Source: Cupriavidus sp. UYMMa02A
GTDB lineage: Bacteria > Pseudomonadota > Gammaproteobacteria > Burkholderiales > Burkholderiaceae
DNA length: 41,490 nt
Assembly (NCBI GenBank): GCA_001725945.1
Contig: LRMT01000298.1
Location: 1-41,490 of the forward strand
Direction of reading: 5' to 3'
The translations under genes and the position numbers were made by a program. Positions 37,941-41,490 of this stretch are shown in pieces. The notes under the pieces are model-generated. The model was not told the DNA's origin, made no database searches, and saw only the letters and a program-made list of their open reading frames with translations. The stretch's first letter is position 1, and each line of letters starts with the position of its first letter.

Positions 37941-38329
37941 AGGGTACCGCCGAAGCAATTCGGCCAGGCACATTCTTGCCGCGTGGAGGTGGGGCTTGCG
38001 GCTCGGTTCTTGTCGTGGAGGCCATCGGTTCACACGGCCGTGCGATCGGTGATCAGCGCGATGCTGCGACGCGGATCCGAGGCCTCCGCACAAGAAGCCT
38101 CTCGCCTGGGCGCAGTCCTCTCCTCCCCATCCATGGCGGACATAGGAAGTAGGCCCGATGGATGACGGCTGCTGCCCGAGGTGCGACGACAGCCTTCATT
38201 CGCCTGGAGCTTTACGTCAAAGCCTGACCAATCCCTGAGGGAGATTAGCTGCTGCCGCGGGAGCATTCGATGTGGCAATCGGAATCGGCGTCCGCTAGCA
38301 AATCAAACAGGCAAGTGTGGGGCGGTGGG
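37941..38329. other. Intergenic region, no gene supported
   Basis: Frames on both strands here have poor starts and no family features. No terminator is clear after the secreted-repeat gene. Confidence 0.4.
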
Positions 38330-38509
38330 CTACACCCGGATCATTATCAGCAGGACACCAAGCAGTGCGGCCGGTATTGCGCACAGAACGCCAAGGAACA
38401 ACGCGGCGGGCACCGAGGTGCCGTCGAGGGCGCGGGCGATCTGCGCCTGCTGGCGCCGGCGCTGTTCGGCGTCCATTTCGGGCGGCTGGAATTTCGAGGC
38501 AAGTTGCAT
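38330..38509 (-). CDS. Small single-span membrane protein, 59 residues
   Basis: From ATG 38509 the frame reads MQLASKFQPPEMDAEQRRRQ, QAQIARALDGTSVPAALF and LGVLCAIPAALLGVLLIMIRV before the stop. A charged cytoplasmic helix is followed by one C-terminal membrane segment, a tail-anchor layout. The only start codon in the open frame is this ATG. No family recognised. Strong hydrophobic phasing makes it more likely than the overlapping plus-strand frames. Confidence 0.5.
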   Translation of the reverse strand: MQLASKFQPPEMDAEQRRRQQAQIARALDGTSVPAALFLGVLCAIPAALLGVLLIMIRV

Positions 38510-38937
38510 CGAACGCTCCGAGGTAGGTTCGAGTTCGGGAACTACTGGCTATGCGCCCGAGGCCCGGGAATATGCCGACTCACCACGACCGATCCCTTAG
38601 ATACCAGGCGGAGCCCAACATCTCCGCCTGCACTGCTAGACCCCTTCGACCCGGACGAGGTGATTGTTTTAGTGTCCTTGCCCTCGTGTTTAGATTTTGT
38701 ACAGGCCGGGGAGTAAAAGGTATCGACCGGAAGTCTGAATCAGCACTGAAACTATGAGATCCAGTGTGCGCCTATGCCCGCGGTCGCTGCCCGACCCCTC
38801 ACGGTCATTCGCGGCCCCATCTGCGGACGACCGAAATTCGGCCGAACCGGCCGGCCGCAGGTCGCAGCCGGATAACGGCCAACTTGCCCCACCTCTCTAG
38901 CGGGAGGCGACCGCCTTCCGTCAGAGTGCCGAGCTGA
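38510..38937. other. Intergenic region, no gene supported
   Basis: Short plus-strand frames lack family features. I see no RNA gene or clear terminator. Confidence 0.4.
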
Positions 38938-39669
38938 TCATCGTTCGTGCTTGGCGATGAAGGCCTCAACCGTGTCGTGCAGTAGTTCGGGCTTCTCCAG
39001 GAAGATGAAGTGACCACCGTCCAGAACGGCCAACTCGGCTCCCGGAATCCGCTCTGCAAGCTCCGCGGAGAAGTACGGCGGGGCGCAGAAGTCGCGCTCA
39101 CCCACCATCACCAGCGTCGGCGTTGCGATCGACGGAAGATCATCGAAGGCGTCATGCCCCACGATCATGTCGATCCGGGCAAAGCCGATCTCCGGTTCGA
39201 ATGTGCGACCCGCAGTAGCGTTCACCCACGCCTGCACCTGCTCCGGGTGCTCATGCATGAATCGCGGGTCGAAGAGAAACAATGCATTGGCCTCGGTGGA
39301 GGCGCGCAGGCCGGAATCGGTCAACATGCGTCGCCGCATGTCGAACTGGCGACGGTAGAACGCGTCCGCGCGTGCAATCGAAGAGATGATGGTCGCGCTG
39401 CGTAATTGTTCGCGGTGATGGATCGCCAGCAACTGCGCGATGGCGCCCCCCGTTGAGGAGCCAACCACGTGGACCGGCCCGCATCCGACCGCCTCGATGA
39501 CCCGCGCCATGTCCCGCGCGTGTTGTGCAATCGTCATGGCACGTGCGGTGTGCTCGGACGCGCCGGTGCCACGGTGATCCGGAACGATCACTTGATGATG
39601 CTCGGCGAACAGATCGATCTGCGGGCCCCAGGATGCGCCAACTCCCGCAAGTCCCGCCAACAGAAGCAC
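38938..39669 (-). CDS. Alpha/beta-fold hydrolase, N-terminus uncertain
   Basis: The core is clear: LLLAGLAGVGASWGPQIDLF, VIVPDHRGTGASE, the nucleophile elbow VVGSSTGGAIAQ, the acid in MVGERDFCAPPYF and the base in GGHFIFLEKPE. The oxyanion and catalytic Ser-Asp-His set is complete. The GTG at 39669 is an internal start; the same frame runs upstream (RRFAARLQKGQGSP) and the neighbouring frame begins MNPESSTCLRDC, so a frameshift probably hides the true start near 39760. The substrate is unknown. Confidence 0.8.
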   Translation of the reverse strand: MLLLAGLAGVGASWGPQIDLFAEHHQVIVPDHRGTGASEHTARAMTIAQHARDMARVIEAVGCGPVHVVGSSTGGAIAQLLAIHHREQLRSATIISSIARADAFYRRQFDMRRRMLTDSGLRASTEANALFLFDPRFMHEHPEQVQAWVNATAGRTFEPEIGFARIDMIVGHDAFDDLPSIATPTLVMVGERDFCAPPYFSAELAERIPGAELAVLDGGHFIFLEKPELLHDTVEAFIAKHER

Positions 39670-39874
39670 GGGCGAACCTTGCCCCTTTTGGAGCCGGGCT
39701 GCAAATCTCCTCGACGTTGGATAGGACAGTCGCGGAGGCAGGTGCTCGACTCGGGATTCATGTCACGGTTGACCGGCAATCGGCCATTCAAGCCCTGCGC
39801 CATGACGCGGACGCCCGCGTACTCGCCCGGCGCTCAAACCACGAAAGTCCGCTTCATGGCTCGCGGGAGCTTTC

Positions 39875-40321
39875 TCAGTCTCGGGAAAATGTGACCTCGT
39901 ATGTGCAGAGCTTGCCATCCATCGGATCGATAGTTTCCGGAGTGCCGTAGACAAGCCTGGTTCCTTGAAGTGCAATGAAGCGTACCTGTTGCGTGCCAGT
40001 CCAAAGCTCGTTCCAACTCCCATCGACGGTATGAATTATCCGATCGGATTCCACGACGTACGTTCCAACGTACGCAAACATCGAATCGAAGAGCGCGATC
40101 TTTTCTTCATTGTTCGGCGGGCTTGAGGTGGGCCTGAGACGTCCATTCCTGAGCACGAAGACCATCACGCGTCCGTCCGCAGAGTAGTTGATGTAGCCAA
40201 ATGGATGGGGGCCGAGCGCATCCGTTAGCTCGCCCGTATCGACTACCCGGCGCGTCCAGGTCCGCATGCGCCAGGTTCCGAGGATCCGCGTGCGCAGTGA
40301 GCTGTCTTGCTGGTCCGACAT
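39875..40321 (-). CDS. Lipocalin-like domain protein
   Basis: Start at ATG 40321 (MSDQQDSSLRTRILGTWRMR) with GGAG upstream, rather than the longer frame from 40384. LGTWRMRTWTRRVVDTGE, FGYINYSADGRVMVFVLRN and FAYVGTYVVESDRIIHTVDGS fit the Lipocalin_5 family (PF13924), a beta-barrel of about 140 residues. It lies upstream of the hydrolase on the same strand and may be co-transcribed. Its ligand is unknown. Confidence 0.8.
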   Translation of the reverse strand: MSDQQDSSLRTRILGTWRMRTWTRRVVDTGELTDALGPHPFGYINYSADGRVMVFVLRNGRLRPTSSPPNNEEKIALFDSMFAYVGTYVVESDRIIHTVDGSWNELWTGTQQVRFIALQGTRLVYGTPETIDPMDGKLCTYEVTFSRD

Positions 40322-40576
40322 GGCTACCGCTCCTTTCAGTCCACTGGGCGAATCGCCGGAAATATAGTTGCCTTCGGCGCCCAACAGCCGGCGCCGAAAC
40401 GGCTAAGGGCAGAGTCCGGCCATCTGCGGTCGCTCGTTCGTGCGCTCGCTCCGACATAGAGATGTCGCTTTTGCTCAAACAGCCGACCCTCTCTGCAGGA
40501 GCTATCCTTGTTTTCGTGCCGGCTAGCGCGGCGTTCGCTCGCCCGGCAACCTACCGACTGGGGATTCAACCGGTCG

Positions 40577-41490
40577 ATGCAACACACTGAAGGCTTTGCG
40601 AGCCTGAGGGGTGCTGAAAATGAAACAAGACGGCGGATCTACTACACCGAGACTCAAAAGGCACTGATGTGGGAACGGTGGCGCAAAGGTGACACGCTTG
40701 CGCAGATTGCCCGACTGTTCGATCGCTACCACTCATCGATACAAGGGGTGCTGGCGAGGACTGGCGGGATACAGCCAGCGCAACGACACCGCTCCAGGCT
40801 GGCCTTGACGCTTGCCGAACGAGAGGAGATTTCGCGCGCAGTAGTCGCCGGCCACTCCATCCGATCCGTAGCAGCCCGGCTAGGGCGTGGTCCTTCTACT
40901 ATCAGCCGCGACGTCCGGCGAAATGGTGGCAGACAGGGCTATCTGGCGAACCAGGCTGACCAGCCCGCCTGGGAGCGTGCACGGCGCCCAAAGGCATGTA
41001 AGCTCGTCAGGAACCGGACACTCGCCCAGGTGGTGGCAAGCAAGCTTCGATTGCAGTGGTCGCCAGAACAGATTGCGGGTTGGCTTAAGCACGTGTATGC
41101 GGTCAGCACGGACTATCAGGTGTCGCACGAGACAATTTATCGGAGCCTCTACATCCAGGCCCGTGGTGCGCTCAAAAGAGAGTTGCTGGAACACCTACGG
41201 CGTTCTCGAGCCATGCGTAGATCGCGCCAACACACACTGAAGACCGACGACCGTACGAACATCCGAGATGCCGTATCGATCAGTGAACGCCCTGCCACGG
41301 CAGAGGATCGCGCGATACCCGGGCACTGGGAAGGCGATTTGCTGTTCGGCAACGCCAACAGCCAGATTGCCACACTCGTCGAACGCCAGACCCGGTTCGT
41401 GATGCTGGTGAAGATTGCCAGCAAGGACTCCGAGGCTGTAGTCAACGCGCTGATCAAGCACGCTGGCAAGCTGCCGCAGGAACTGTACAA
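40577..41490 (+). CDS. IS30-family transposase, cut by the window end
   Basis: An open frame from ATG 40577 to the last base, 304 codons. It has N-terminal helix-turn-helix motifs (MWERWRKGDTLAQIARLFDR; GHSIRSVAARLGRGPSTISRDV), then LRLQWSPEQIAGWLK and SHETIYRSLYIQ, typical of IS30. The DDE core starts with PGHWEGDLLFG (first Asp) and TLVERQTRFVMLVK. The C-terminal Asp and Glu lie outside the window. The left end of the IS is probably in the 15-20 bases before the start (GGATTCAACCGGTCG), but the other end is needed to prove it. Confidence 0.88.
   Translation, partial: MQHTEGFASLRGAENETRRRIYYTETQKALMWERWRKGDTLAQIARLFDRYHSSIQGVLARTGGIQPAQRHRSRLALTLAEREEISRAVVAGHSIRSVAARLGRGPSTISRDVRRNGGRQGYLANQADQPAWERARRPKACKLVRNRTLAQVVASKLRLQWSPEQIAGWLKHVYAVSTDYQVSHETIYRSLYIQARGALKRELLEHLRRSRAMRRSRQHTLKTDDRTNIRDAVSISERPATAEDRAIPGHWEGDLLFGNANSQIATLVERQTRFVMLVKIASKDSEAVVNALIKHAGKLPQELY

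Overview
The window looks like a genomic island from a GC-rich proteobacterium, most likely one of the Burkholderiales. The reasons are high GC at third positions, H-NS-like proteins with the proteobacterial C-terminal motif, Tn3-family elements that carry only a transposase, an IS30-family transposase and an AraC regulator. The species cannot be fixed from sequence alone. The region is a defence island threaded with mobile elements.

Layout. 1-1.2 kb: two H-NS-like genes, the first apparently a fusion of an FmdB-type zinc ribbon, AT-hook-like linkers and H-NS. 1.3-4 kb: an unknown small gene, a PD-(D/E)XK-like protein coupled to a TIGR02391 HEPN protein, and the 3' part of a LA2681-like HEPN gene. 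4.0-7.4 kb: a Tn3-family insertion sequence with about 110-bp inverted repeats and a perfect GCATT target duplication, sitting inside that HEPN gene; the block was also inverted. 7.4-12.6 kb: the middle of the HEPN gene, a dead DUF2958 gene, a coiled-coil/zinc-ribbon gene, a broken HigB-type toxin with its antitoxin, a PIN (DUF4935-like) protein, an orphan integron-type cassette with a third HEPN-like protein, and a second PIN-like gene. 12.8-17 kb: Hachiman (HamA nuclease, HamB helicase). 17.7-19.5 kb: a 5'-nucleotidase and small genes. 20-27.6 kb: a complete type I Wadjet operon (JetA-D) led by a WYL regulator. 27.9-29 kb: an AbiEi-type antitoxin with clear operator half-sites, its partner cut off by a second Tn3-family element (29.0-32.4 kb), which also removed the 5' end of an AraC gene. 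33.5-35.7 kb: a zinc-hook AAA_13 ATPase of the RloC/PrrC type. 36-36.9 kb: a decayed tyrosine integrase. 37.3-41.5 kb: ordinary accessory genes and a truncated IS30 transposase.

Quality caveat. Many genes are interrupted by one-base shifts, nearly all of them explained by the loss or gain of one base in a short homopolymer. This pattern fits long-read consensus errors at least as well as biological decay, so I annotate these as single genes with a frameshift. Other loci (DUF2958, HigB, integrase) carry stops or internal deletions and are true pseudogenes.

How it works together: Wadjet removes small circular DNA, Hachiman senses and degrades DNA during phage infection, and the HEPN, PIN and RloC-like genes are candidate RNA-cutting abortive effectors. 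The zinc-ribbon H-NS fusion could act as a local silencer of foreign DNA.
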